Assembly: GCF_001612805.1 (NCBI RefSeq)
Contig: NZ_BDBD01000027.1
Coordinates: 62,001-126,000 of the forward strand
From: Nocardia coubleae NBRC 108252
GTDB lineage: Bacteria; Actinomycetota; Actinomycetes; Mycobacteriales; Mycobacteriaceae
DNA: 64,000 nucleotides
Direction of reading: 5' to 3'
Position 1 is the first letter of the stretch. Each line of letters begins with the position of its first letter. The notes under the pieces were generated by a model that ran no database searches, was not told the DNA's origin, and saw nothing but the letters and a program-made list of their open reading frames with translations. The position numbers and the translations under genes are program-made. Below, piece after piece: positions 1-8,746 of this stretch.

Positions 1-1829
1 CGCGCATGGTGGCGGGCAAGCCGGGGTCGGTGAACGGGCAGGTGGAACTGCTCGACGACGAGCTCGCCGCCTCGCTCGGGAAGGGCGGGCGGCTCGAGCA
101 GCTGGTCGCCGCGCTGGAAGCGGTCGCACCCGCACCGGGCAAGGACAACGCGGTCGCCGGGTCGGTATGCATCGCCATCGATCCCGACCTGGTGTCGACC
201 GCGCAGACGATGACGCGCGGTTACCGGGTGCTGGCGAGTCCCTCGGATCCGGAGGGCGCGACGCGGGAGGGGACCGGCGCCGCGAACGCGCAGGCCTGGC
301 TCGACCGGTTGCGCGCGCTCGCCGGGTCGATGTGCACGGTGGCGTTGCCGTACGCGCAGGTCGATGTGACGGCGTTGGCGGCGGTGAACGAGCCGGGTCT
401 GTCGGCACGGGCCTTGCACGCACCGGCCGATGTGGTGGACGCGATCCTCGGCACCAGGTCGCTGCGCGGGGTGAGCCTGCCCGATTCCGGCAGCATCGAC
501 CACGCGGCGGGGCAGCTGCTGCGTGAGTACGGGTACGGCACGGCGGTGCTCGCCGGGTCGGCGGTATCGGGTGAGGGTTCGGTGACGGATCCGGAGACCG
601 CGCTCACCTCCACGCCGTCGACGTTCGTGCCCGGCACGGTCGTCGGCGGGGAGCAGGCCGCGCCGGACGTGGTGCGGGTGCCGGATGTGAGCGTCGAGGC
701 GGGGCCGAACACCGATCCGGCGCTGCGGGTGACGACCTTCGACATCTGGTCGGCGACCGCGCTGGCCGCCGTGGGTTCCAACCCGCCGACGCCCTCGTTC
801 ACGCCGTCGAAGGTGCGCTTCGACGTCACCAACGACTCACGGGCCGCCCGGTTGCAGGACGCACTCGGTGCGATGGCGTGGACCGCGCTGAATCCGGCGC
901 CGGACCGGCCGCGTTCGCAGCTGTTGATGCCGCCGCAGCAGTGGGGCGCCAGCCGTGAGGAGGGTGTGGCGCTGCTCAAACAGGTGGAACTGCTCGCCCG
1001 CAACCAGCTGGCCCAGCCGCGGCCGTTCGCGGAGCTCGTCGCGCAGGAGCCGGATCCGCGCCCGTTCACCCTCGAATACCTGCCGTCGGCCGCTCAGGAC
1101 GCGGCGCCCGAACATCTCGTCGTGCCCGTGCGCGACCAGGGTGCGCGGATCACCGAGATGATGCGGGCGCTCGTCGAACTGCCCGAGGCCGAACTGACAC
1201 CGCTGGCCTTCCTCACGCCCGCGCGCGAGGATCTGCTGCGGGCGTTGAGCCTGTCGGACCGGCGTGGCGAGGACGACACTCTCGCCGACCTGCATGCCGA
1301 CCGGCGTGTCGATCAGGTGACCCGGGAAATCGACACCGTCTTCGCGTCGGTATCGGTGTTGCCCCCTGGCGGTGTGTACACGCTCGCGTCCGAGCAGAGC
1401 CCGTTGCTACTGGTGGCCCGCAACGATCTGCCGGTGGCGATCCGGGTGAACTTCCGGATCTCCGCGCCTTCCGAGACGAACATCACCGATATCGGCGAAC
1501 AGCTCCTTCCGCCGAATGGAACCCGGTCATTTCAGATACCGACCGAGGTGAGCGACAGCCGTAAGCTGGTCATTCCCATCGCCCTTACCACCCCCGACGG
1601 AATCACGCTAGGGGAGCCGACGTCGGTCTCGGTGCGCTCGAACGCCTACGGTCAGGCCTTGGCCATAATTACGGCATGTGCCGCGATACTGCTGTTGCTG
1701 TTGGCCGGGCGCCGGCTGTGGCGGCGCTTCCGCGGCCGACCCGACCCCGCCGACGAGGGCTTCGCCCCCGAAACGGTGGAACGGGCCGGACGGCTGCGAC
1801 GCGCCCGGCAACGACTGCGTCGGCAGTGA
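1..1829 (+). CDS. DUF6049 family membrane-anchored protein (5' end outside window)
   Basis: The reading frame is already open at the first base, so the N-terminus lies outside the window; at least 607 residues are visible from the ATG at 6. The chain is an Ala/Pro/Thr-rich, presumably extracytoplasmic domain followed by one transmembrane helix near the C-terminus (about residues 561-580 counted from the ATG at 6) and a short basic cytoplasmic tail ending RARQRLRRQ. It sits directly upstream of murJ, as the Rv3909-type gene does in mycobacteria, and I assign it to the DUF6049 family on that context and general composition. No enzymatic motif is recognisable. The position suggests an envelope function tied to MurJ, which is inference. 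Confidence 0.75.
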   Translation, partial: RMVAGKPGSVNGQVELLDDELAASLGKGGRLEQLVAALEAVAPAPGKDNAVAGSVCIAIDPDLVSTAQTMTRGYRVLASPSDPEGATREGTGAANAQAWLDRLRALAGSMCTVALPYAQVDVTALAAVNEPGLSARALHAPADVVDAILGTRSLRGVSLPDSGSIDHAAGQLLREYGYGTAVLAGSAVSGEGSVTDPETALTSTPSTFVPGTVVGGEQAAPDVVRVPDVSVEAGPNTDPALRVTTFDIWSATALAAVGSNPPTPSFTPSKVRFDVTNDSRAARLQDALGAMAWTALNPAPDRPRSQLLMPPQQWGASREEGVALLKQVELLARNQLAQPRPFAELVAQEPDPRPFTLEYLPSAAQDAAPEHLVVPVRDQGARITEMMRALVELPEAELTPLAFLTPAREDLLRALSLSDRRGEDDTLADLHADRRVDQVTREIDTVFASVSVLPPGGVYTLASEQSPLLLVARNDLPVAIRVNFRISAPSETNITDIGEQLLPPNGTRSFQIPTEVSDSRKLVIPIALTTPDGITLGEPTSVSVRSNAYGQALAIITACAAILLLLLAGRRLWRRFRGRPDPADEGFAPETVERAGRLRRARQRLRRQ

Positions 1830-1912
1830 ACACCCACGCCTGACCGGCGCGCGGGGGACCATGACAGGCAAGAACGAGGCGGGATTCGCGGGTTGCGCCG
1901 GGTACAGGAGGC

Positions 1913-4900
1913 ATGATGGGCGACGATGATTCCGCTCATCGGCACAACCACGACGAACGCGACGAGCCGACCCACCGCTGGGGTCCCGCCGCGCCATGGG
2001 AGCGTGGAATGAGCGGCCGCGACACCGACGAGCCGCACGTGCCCGCCCGTCCCGGCGATCGCCCGGTCCCGCCGCGCCTCGGTCCCGTCGACCCGGCCCG
2101 GCCGCACCCCGCTGATCCCGGCCCGCAGCAGGGTGCCCGACCCGCCCAACCGACAGGACGACCCGTTCCCGGCAGCTCGGGCGAAATCCCGCGCGTCCAG
2201 CCCCCTCGCCAGCCGCCCCACGGGCCCGGCCGTACCGGCGAGCCGCCGTACCCGCAAGCCTTCCGGCCCGGCGAACCCCCACGCACACCTCATCCCGGCG
2301 AGTCGAACTACACCCAGGCACCCGGTGTTCCGCATCGGCCGCTGCACGGGCAGCCACCGCACCCGGGCGGCCCTGGTCCGCAGCGACCCCAGCCGTATCC
2401 GGCCGGCGGGCGTTCCGGGGAGTTCCCTCGGCAGCAGCGACCGGGTGGTCCACAGTCTCCTCAGGCCTATCCGGCGGACGGGCGTTCGGGGGAGTTCCCC
2501 CGCCAGCAGCGACCGGGTGGCCCCGGGCCGCAGCGACCCGCACCGCCCGATCCTCGATCGGCCGCTCCTTACGGCGAGTCGTCGCAACCACCGCCGATTG
2601 ATCCGCGAGTCCCCGGCGCCGGTGCGCCGCGACGCCCCGAACCGGGTCGCCCCGGCGAGTTCCGACCGCAGGGCCCGGGCCTCGAGGGACGCCCGGGTGG
2701 TTTCGGCTCGGCGCCCGGCGGTCAGCCCGGCGCCGTCGGGCAACCGCGCGGTCGTCGGGCTGGCGATGATGCACCCCAAGGTCCTGCCCAGCGGCCGAGT
2801 GGTCCACAGCGGCCGGCCCCCAGGTCGGGGGAGTTTCCGCAGCAGCGGGCCGCGGGGGCATCCGGGGCGATTCCTCGGCAGGCACGTCCCGAGGTCGATC
2901 CTGGGCGGCGTCCGCAGGCCGGGCCGCCGCCGCGTGGGTACGAGGCAGCTCGACCGGGGCCTGGGCGTGACAGCTTTCCCGGGATGCCCGCGGCGTCGAG
3001 TCGGCCCGCTGGTGACGCGATGCGGGCGGCCGAGCAGACGCAGGTGATCGCGCGCCCCGAGCGGATTCGCACCGAGAAGCCCGCGCCGCGTGACACGAAT
3101 CCACAGTCGGCCAACGAGAAGCTGCTCAAGGATTCCGGGTCGATCGCCGTGGCGACGCTCGTCAGCCGGATCACCGGCTTCGCGAAGCAGCTGTTGCTGC
3201 TCACCGTGCTCGGTCCGGCGATCGCCAGTGCGTTCATCTCGGCGAACCTGATTCCGAACATGGTGGCCGAGTTGGTCCTCGGCGCGGTGCTCACGGCGAT
3301 CGTCGTGCCGACGCTGGTGCGCGCCGAACAGGAGGACGCCGACAACGGCGCCGAATTCATCCGAAGATTGGTGACCGCCGCCTTCGCCGTGCTTTTCGTG
3401 GCGACTGTCCTGACGCTCGCCGCGACGCCCATCCTGGCCAGCCACGTGCTCGTCGACTCCGACGGCAAGGTCAACACGTCGCTGACCACCGCGCTCACCT
3501 ACCTGCTCGCACCGGCGATCCTGTTCTACGGCATGTCGGCGCTGTTCACGGCCATCCTCAACACCAGGCAGGCGTTCAAACCGGGCGCGTGGGCACCGGT
3601 GATGAACAACATCGTCGCGCTCGTGGTGCTGGCGGTGTACGCGCTCACGCCCGGTGAGATCACCCTCGACCCGGTGCGGATGAGCGACCCGAAACTGCTG
3701 GTCCTCGGCCTCGGCATCACCGCCGGTGTGGCCACCCAGGCGCTGAGCCTGCTGCCTGCCATCCGCAGGCACGGGATCAATCTGCGCCCGCTGTGGGGCA
3801 TCGACGCTCGCCTCAAGCAGTTCGGCAGGATGGCCGCCGCGATCATCCTGTACGTGCTGATCAGCCAGGTCGGCCTGGTGGTGGCGAACAACATCGCCTC
3901 CGCGGCCGACGAGGCGGGTCCGGCGATCTTCGCCAATGCCTGGGCGTTGCTGCAGCTGCCCTACGGCGTCATCGGCGTCACGCTGCTCACCGCGATCATG
4001 CCGAGGCTGAGCCGCAACGCCGCCGCCGACGACACGCCCGCCGTGGTCGACGATCTGTCCGCGGCCACCCGGCTCACCATGATCGCGCTGATCCCGATCG
4101 TGGCCTTCATGACCCTGGCCGGCCCGGCGATCGGCGAGGCGCTCTACGGCTACGCCCGGTTCTCCGGTGACGCCGCCCGTCTCGGCAGCGCGGTGAGCTG
4201 GTCGGCCTTCACGCTGATCCCGTATTCGCTGGTGCTGATCCATCTGCGCGTCTTCTACGCCCGTGAACAGGCGTGGACGCCGACCTGGATCATCCTCGGC
4301 ATCACCACCGTGAAGATCGCCTGCTCGGCGCTCGCCCCGGTGCTCGCTCGCGACAGCGACGACGTGGTCATCATCCTCGGCGTCGCCACCGGTCTCAGCT
4401 TCACCGCGGGCGCGGTGATCGGCGGGATCCTGCTGCACCGCAGCCTCGGTGATCTGCGCATGTCCAATGTCGGCCGCACGATCACCCGGGTGGTGCTCGC
4501 CTCGATCGCGGGCGGCGCGGTGATGCTCATCGTCGACACCGTGACCGGCCTCGCGAACGTCACCGGCGGCCCGGCCTCGCTGTTGCGGGTCACCGTCGAC
4601 GCGCTCGTCCTGTTCTCGGTTGCGTTCGGGCTGATGCGTCTGGTCGGCATCCCCGAGGTGGTGGCGATCACCGTCGCGGTCTCGCGCAAGCTCGGCATCA
4701 CCCCGCCCGCGCCGGACTCCGCGCTCGACGAGGACGCCTCGGCCGAGGACATCTACGCGACCACCGTGTTGCGCAGGCCCGACACCTACGCCTTCCCGGC
4801 GTACGGGCAGTCGATGGATACCCAGACCATGGTGTTGCCGGTGATCCGGCCCGGTGCTGTTGACATCACCGGTCAAGCACAGTTCCCGTACGCTGTTCGG

Positions 4901-6748
4901 CAGACCGATACGGGAGATCAGGCCGAAGGAGGACCGAGGGTGAGCGATGACGCGGTGGGCGGCGTCCCAGCCGCTGATTCTGCGGCGCGCGCCGCAGGAG
5001 GAAGGTCCACCGATGTCCGGCCCGACGGGGCAGACACCGCGGGATCCGAACACGCCGACGCGCCCGACGACAGCAAGAACCCGCAGGCAGACGGGTCGCC
5101 GGAGAAGAACGAACCGACCGAGGACCGTCGCGCGGCCGCGCCGCCGCACGATCCGACCCACGACACCGGCATGCTGCCGATCCCCGTACCGCCGCAGGAC
5201 GTGCAGCGTCCGCAGCGCGGACCGAAGCTGATCCCCGGCGCGTCCGTCGCGGGCGGCCGGTATCGCCTGCTCGCCAGCCACGGCGGCGCGCGCGGGCTCA
5301 AGTTCTGGCAGGCCCTCGACATCAAACTCGACCGCGAGGTCGCGCTGACCTTCGTCGATGCCGATCAGAAGTCGGGTGAGAACGCGGGCCACGACGGTCC
5401 GCAGGCGATTCTGTCGCGCACGCTGCGCCTCGGCCGCATCAACTCGCCCGGCCTGGCAAGGGTCCTGGACGTGGTGCGCGGTAGTTCCGGCGGCATCGTG
5501 GTCGCGGAGTGGACACCCGGCCGGTCGCTGCGGGAGATGGCCGAGACGGTGCCGTCGCCGATCGGTGCGGCCCGGGCCATCCGGGTGCTCGCCTCGGCGG
5601 CCGAACTGGCCCATCGCGGCGGTGGCTCGCTCTCGATCGACCATCCCGACCGGATCCGGATCAGTGCCTCGGGCGACGCCGTGCTCGCCTTCCCCGGCAC
5701 GCTCGGCGATTCCGACGCGCAGTCCGATGTGCGTGGCCTCGGCGCCATGCTCTACGCGCTCATCACCGCGCGCTGGCCGATTCGCGTAGGCGGTGTCACC
5801 GGCACGGCCGCGACGATCGGCGGGCTTCGTCTGGCCGACTTCGGGCCCGACGGAACTCCGGTGGAGCCGCGCCAGATCCGGCCCGAGGTGCCGTTCGAGA
5901 TCTCGGCCGTCGCCGTGCGGTCGCTGGAGTCGAACAAGGGTGTGCGCACCGCCGCCACCGTGCAGCACGTGCTCGAGCAGGCCTCGGTCGTCGACCAGAA
6001 GACCGATTTCATCCCCGTGCTTCGGCTGGGTCAGCGGGCGGTCGCGGCCGGTCCCGATTCGCTCGCCGACCCGGAACTGCTCGCGGCCGAACGCGAACGC
6101 TCCAAGCGGATGATGTGGATCATGGTCGGGCTCGGCGTGCTCGCCGCGCTGGTGGTCGGCATCTTGATCTGGTGGATGGTGAGCATCTTCGCGCCCGGCG
6201 CGTCGGACAAGCCGCTGGATCAGCAGGTCAACATCGGGCTCACGTCGAGTGTGGCGCCGCCGAGCGCGGCCGCCGCACCGACGGCCGACCAGCCCGCGCA
6301 GCCGTCGAGTGTGCCGGTGGCCGTCACCGGTGCCAGGGTGTTCTCCCCGGAGGGCACCCCCGACGGCGCCGCCACGTCGAGTGCGGTGCTCGACCAGAAC
6401 CCGGAAACGGTGTGGCGCACCGACCAGTACTTCCAGCAGTTCCCCGCCCTCAAGAAGGGCGTGGGGCTGCTGGCCACGCTGCCCGCGCCCGCCAAGCTCA
6501 CCAATGTCTCGATCACCTCGCCCAGCGCGGGCAGCACCGTCGAGATCCGGACCTCGCCCACCGAGACGCCCACGCTCGACCAGACTCAGCTGATCGGCTC
6601 GGCCCGCCTCGGCGACGGTGTCACCGAGGTCCCTGTGCAGACTGATCAGGCTGCTCGCTTTGTGCTCGTATGGATCACCGGACTGGCGAATTCGGGCGGA
6701 CAGTTCCAGACCGCCGTCGCCGACGTCCGCTTCGACGCCGCGCCGTAA
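1913..6748 (+). CDS. murJ: MurJ (MviN) lipid II flippase with C-terminal pseudokinase and extracellular domain
   Basis: This 1611-aa protein flips lipid II across the membrane for peptidoglycan synthesis. Order: a Pro/Gly/Arg-rich disordered N-terminus (about 1-395); a polytopic MviN/MurJ domain (about 399-925); a linker; a protein-kinase fold (about 1103-1369); one transmembrane helix (about 1396-1420); and an extracellular discoidin-like domain (about 1467-1611). The kinase domain lacks HRD and DFG: the catalytic-loop region reads IDHPDR and the DFG region AFPG. It is therefore a pseudokinase, as in Rv3910, where PknB phosphorylation recruits FhaA. fhaA and pknB are in this window. The N-terminal extension is much longer than in M. 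tuberculosis (1184 aa total). AGGAGG at 1906-1911 is too close to the ATG at 1913; the next ATG (1916) is better spaced. Confidence 0.95.
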   Translation: MMGDDDSAHRHNHDERDEPTHRWGPAAPWERGMSGRDTDEPHVPARPGDRPVPPRLGPVDPARPHPADPGPQQGARPAQPTGRPVPGSSGEIPRVQPPRQPPHGPGRTGEPPYPQAFRPGEPPRTPHPGESNYTQAPGVPHRPLHGQPPHPGGPGPQRPQPYPAGGRSGEFPRQQRPGGPQSPQAYPADGRSGEFPRQQRPGGPGPQRPAPPDPRSAAPYGESSQPPPIDPRVPGAGAPRRPEPGRPGEFRPQGPGLEGRPGGFGSAPGGQPGAVGQPRGRRAGDDAPQGPAQRPSGPQRPAPRSGEFPQQRAAGASGAIPRQARPEVDPGRRPQAGPPPRGYEAARPGPGRDSFPGMPAASSRPAGDAMRAAEQTQVIARPERIRTEKPAPRDTNPQSANEKLLKDSGSIAVATLVSRITGFAKQLLLLTVLGPAIASAFISANLIPNMVAELVLGAVLTAIVVPTLVRAEQEDADNGAEFIRRLVTAAFAVLFVATVLTLAATPILASHVLVDSDGKVNTSLTTALTYLLAPAILFYGMSALFTAILNTRQAFKPGAWAPVMNNIVALVVLAVYALTPGEITLDPVRMSDPKLLVLGLGITAGVATQALSLLPAIRRHGINLRPLWGIDARLKQFGRMAAAIILYVLISQVGLVVANNIASAADEAGPAIFANAWALLQLPYGVIGVTLLTAIMPRLSRNAAADDTPAVVDDLSAATRLTMIALIPIVAFMTLAGPAIGEALYGYARFSGDAARLGSAVSWSAFTLIPYSLVLIHLRVFYAREQAWTPTWIILGITTVKIACSALAPVLARDSDDVVIILGVATGLSFTAGAVIGGILLHRSLGDLRMSNVGRTITRVVLASIAGGAVMLIVDTVTGLANVTGGPASLLRVTVDALVLFSVAFGLMRLVGIPEVVAITVAVSRKLGITPPAPDSALDEDASAEDIYATTVLRRPDTYAFPAYGQSMDTQTMVLPVIRPGAVDITGQAQFPYAVRQTDTGDQAEGGPRVSDDAVGGVPAADSAARAAGGRSTDVRPDGADTAGSEHADAPDDSKNPQADGSPEKNEPTEDRRAAAPPHDPTHDTGMLPIPVPPQDVQRPQRGPKLIPGASVAGGRYRLLASHGGARGLKFWQALDIKLDREVALTFVDADQKSGENAGHDGPQAILSRTLRLGRINSPGLARVLDVVRGSSGGIVVAEWTPGRSLREMAETVPSPIGAARAIRVLASAAELAHRGGGSLSIDHPDRIRISASGDAVLAFPGTLGDSDAQSDVRGLGAMLYALITARWPIRVGGVTGTAATIGGLRLADFGPDGTPVEPRQIRPEVPFEISAVAVRSLESNKGVRTAATVQHVLEQASVVDQKTDFIPVLRLGQRAVAAGPDSLADPELLAAERERSKRMMWIMVGLGVLAALVVGILIWWMVSIFAPGASDKPLDQQVNIGLTSSVAPPSAAAAPTADQPAQPSSVPVAVTGARVFSPEGTPDGAATSSAVLDQNPETVWRTDQYFQQFPALKKGVGLLATLPAPAKLTNVSITSPSAGSTVEIRTSPTETPTLDQTQLIGSARLGDGVTEVPVQTDQAARFVLVWITGLANSGGQFQTAVADVRFDAAP
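2391..2534 (+). repeat. 72-bp tandem duplication in the murJ N-terminal coding region
   Basis: Two adjacent in-frame units of 72 bp each encode YPAGGRSGEFPRQQRPGGP and YPADGRSGEFPRQQRPGGP. They differ mostly at synonymous positions, so the duplication is not very recent. A related GEFPQQR motif recurs further along the disordered N-terminus. The units expand the Pro/Arg-rich cytoplasmic tail in front of the flippase domain. Confidence 0.8.
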
Positions 6749-6767
6749 ACCCGCGCCGCAGTCCTTC

Positions 6768-6790
6768 CCACCTGCTATCTGCGCAGGTGG
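6768..6790 (+). terminator. Short hairpin after murJ
   Basis: An 8-bp perfect inverted repeat, CCACCTGC and GCAGGTGG, encloses a 7-nt loop 20 bp after the murJ stop codon. No T-run follows, so it is either a weak terminator or an mRNA 3'-end stabilising hairpin. Confidence 0.4.
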
Positions 6791-6838
6791 ATGCCTATTT
6801 CGCGCTAGAACATCAGTGTTCATCGAACCGCGGTCCGG

Positions 6839-6868
6839 TTGGTGCGCAATTGTTATCAGCGATATGAT
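6839..6868 (+). promoter_or_regulatory. Candidate promoter upstream of sigM
   Basis: TTGGTG and TATGAT are separated by 18 bp in the 254-bp gap before sigM. This is a plausible housekeeping (SigA-type) promoter. No ECF-type self-recognition motif was identified with confidence. Confidence 0.3.
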
Positions 6869-7002
6869 CACCCCGCGCTCTCGGCAGGGAGCTACCCAGG
6901 ATCTGTCGACGTCGGTCCTGGACGCCGCGTTGTAGTCAGGTGATGGATCGGCCTCGTTCGCCGACGTGAAGTCGCCGTAATGAGCGCTGTCCAAGGGGTC
7001 AG

Positions 7003-7635
7003 GTGTTGTCGCCGGAAGTCAACGAGCAAGTACGCGGGGGGACAACGCGCCAGGCGGCGTTCCGCGATCGCTCGTTCCTGGAGAACGGCAGCGACAAGGA
7101 ACTCCTCGCCGCGCACGTACGCGGTGAACCGCACGCCTTCTCCGAACTGCTGCGCAGGCACAAGGATCACCTCTGGCAGACCGCGCTGCGCACGTCCTAC
7201 AGCCGTGAGGATGCCGCCGACTGCCTGCAGGACGCCTTGTTCTCCGCCCATCGCACCGCCGAGACGTTCCGCGCCGAGTCCGAGGTGCGCAGCTGGCTGC
7301 ACGCCATCGTCGTGAACGCCTGCCTCGACCGGATCCGGCGCAACAAGACCCGCCGCGCCATCTCCGTCACCCCCGACACCATGCCCGAGGCGGTCGAGCC
7401 ACGCGATGCCTACGCCGACTACGAGCTGAACCTCGTGGTGAGCGAGGCGCTGTTCAGCCTCCCTGACGAACAGCGGCTCGCCCTGGTGATGACCGAGATG
7501 GAGGGGCGGAGTGTGGCCGAAACCGCCTTGGCACTCGGCGTGGCGGAAGGCACGATCAAGAGCAGATGCGCCCGAGCGCGCGTACGTTTGCAAGAACGTT
7601 TGGAATTTTTCCGGGATCCAGGGAACCGGAGCTAG
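7003..7635 (+). CDS. sigM: ECF RNA polymerase sigma factor SigM
   Basis: This 210-aa ECF (group IV) sigma factor directs RNA polymerase to a stress or envelope regulon. Region 2 is visible at about residues 40-105 (ending in AIVVNACLDRIRRNKTRR) and the region 4 helix-turn-helix at about 145-205, with SLPDEQRLALVMTEMEGRS and GVAEGTIKSRCARARVRL. There is no extra C-terminal domain. The start is a GTG at 7003. Gene order murJ - sigM - anti-sigma gene - trxB - trxA - cwlM is that of mycobacterial sigM (Rv3911), which gives the name. The following gene is probably its cognate anti-sigma factor, separated by 84 bp. Confidence 0.9.
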   Translation: MLSPEVNEQVRGGTTRQAAFRDRSFLENGSDKELLAAHVRGEPHAFSELLRRHKDHLWQTALRTSYSREDAADCLQDALFSAHRTAETFRAESEVRSWLHAIVVNACLDRIRRNKTRRAISVTPDTMPEAVEPRDAYADYELNLVVSEALFSLPDEQRLALVMTEMEGRSVAETALALGVAEGTIKSRCARARVRLQERLEFFRDPGNRS

Positions 7636-7719
7636 CCCGGATGCGTCATTAACAGTGACGAACAAGTCAGCGATGTACATGCTGCGATCCGAAAATCGAC
7701 AGAACAGGGGAGGTGCGAG

Positions 7720-8535
7720 GTGGCTCGATCCGTGCCGCAGCCTCCGTTCCCGTCGGAACTGCTGGCCGATCTGCACGCCGACAATCTCGCACCGGAACTC
7801 CGCGAGCAACTGTGGCCCAAGGTCCGCACCGACCCGGACGCGCTGCGCTACCTGAACGATCTCGACGAGGTGAACACCCGCCTCCGCACGCTGGCCGACA
7901 ACGACGTGGTCATGCACCGCATGCCCGACGATGTGGCCGACCGCATGTTCCGATTCGTCGCCGAACTCGACGCGGGCGAGGGCCCGACCGAACGCATCAC
8001 CTCCGTACCTGCCGTCGCCGAACCCGACGCGGGCGACGGCCCGACCGAACGAATCACGTCGGTCCCGACCATCGCCACCCCCGCTGCGGCACCGTCCACG
8101 CCGATCTCGTTGGCGCAGTACAAGTCCCGGCGCCGGATGGGCTTCTTGGTTGCGGCAGCGGCCACGATCGCCGTCCTCGCGGGTGCGGGCGCCGTCGTCG
8201 GCACCCTCGACAACACCGACGGCACACCGACGGCCGCCCCACCCACCGAACCGGCCATCCCCGGTGACGACCTCACCGCGGCCGCCGCCCTCACCGCCCT
8301 CGGCAAACGCGACGTCCACGGCCCCCTCGCCGACGAGGCCGCCCTCACCCGCTGCGTGCAGGCCAACGGCATCGACCGCGCCGTCCTCGGTGCGTCGAGC
8401 ATCACCTTCCGCGGCGACGACGCCGTACTCGTCCTCGTCAAAGGACCCCAAACCCCGACCATCACCGCTTTGGTCGTGGGCACCGGATGCACCACCGGCG
8501 CCCCCAGCCGATTAGCCGTCCGCGACATCGGCTGA
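7720..8535 (+). CDS. Putative anti-sigma-M factor, single-pass membrane protein
   Basis: The 271-aa protein has a cytoplasmic N-terminal half (about 1-135), a single transmembrane helix (about 145-166, FLVAAAATIAVLAGAGAVVG) and an extracytoplasmic C-terminal domain of about 100 residues. The cytoplasmic part contains a short internal duplication: a DAGEGPTERITSVPAVAEP-like unit occurs twice (around 85-118). I see no HxxxCxxC zinc motif, so it is not a classical ZAS anti-sigma factor. Position directly after sigM matches Rv3912, the anti-SigM protein of M. tuberculosis; function is inferred from that and from topology. The GTG start at 7720 has GGGGAGG upstream. Confidence 0.7.
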   Translation: MARSVPQPPFPSELLADLHADNLAPELREQLWPKVRTDPDALRYLNDLDEVNTRLRTLADNDVVMHRMPDDVADRMFRFVAELDAGEGPTERITSVPAVAEPDAGDGPTERITSVPTIATPAAAPSTPISLAQYKSRRRMGFLVAAAATIAVLAGAGAVVGTLDNTDGTPTAAPPTEPAIPGDDLTAAAALTALGKRDVHGPLADEAALTRCVQANGIDRAVLGASSITFRGDDAVLVLVKGPQTPTITALVVGTGCTTGAPSRLAVRDIG

Positions 8536-8682
8536 CCTGCCCTTCCAGCCCCACACTCACCCGTTCTCGGCGCGTCCCCGCCTCTGGACTGACCGGAGGG
8601 TGCGACGAAGGAGTGCCCGCAGGGAGGGAAGAGGCGGGGTTCAGCGCCGAGAACCGCGGCGCCAGCCGCCAAATAAACACAG

Positions 8683-8708
8683 GGAACAACACCGTTTAGG
8701 CTGTTGTT
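8683..8708 (+). promoter_or_regulatory. SigR/SigH-type promoter of trxB-trxA
   Basis: GGAAC-N18-GTT lies 39 bp before the trxB start, closely matching the thiol-stress sigma SigR/SigH consensus (GGAAT, 18-19 bp spacer, GTT). Thioredoxin operons are classical members of that regulon in Streptomyces and mycobacteria. The same stretch also forms an imperfect inverted repeat (AACAAC...GTTGTT). Confidence 0.6.
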
Positions 8709-8746
8709 GACTCACACGTCCCAGCATTGCTTTTCGGAAGGGCCCC

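Noticed and set aside
1652..6994. Very long open frame (1780 codons) antisense to murJ
   Set aside because: It mirrors murJ on the opposite strand, has low-complexity Arg/Gly/His-rich translation and no domain. Long antisense frames are normal in GC-rich DNA.
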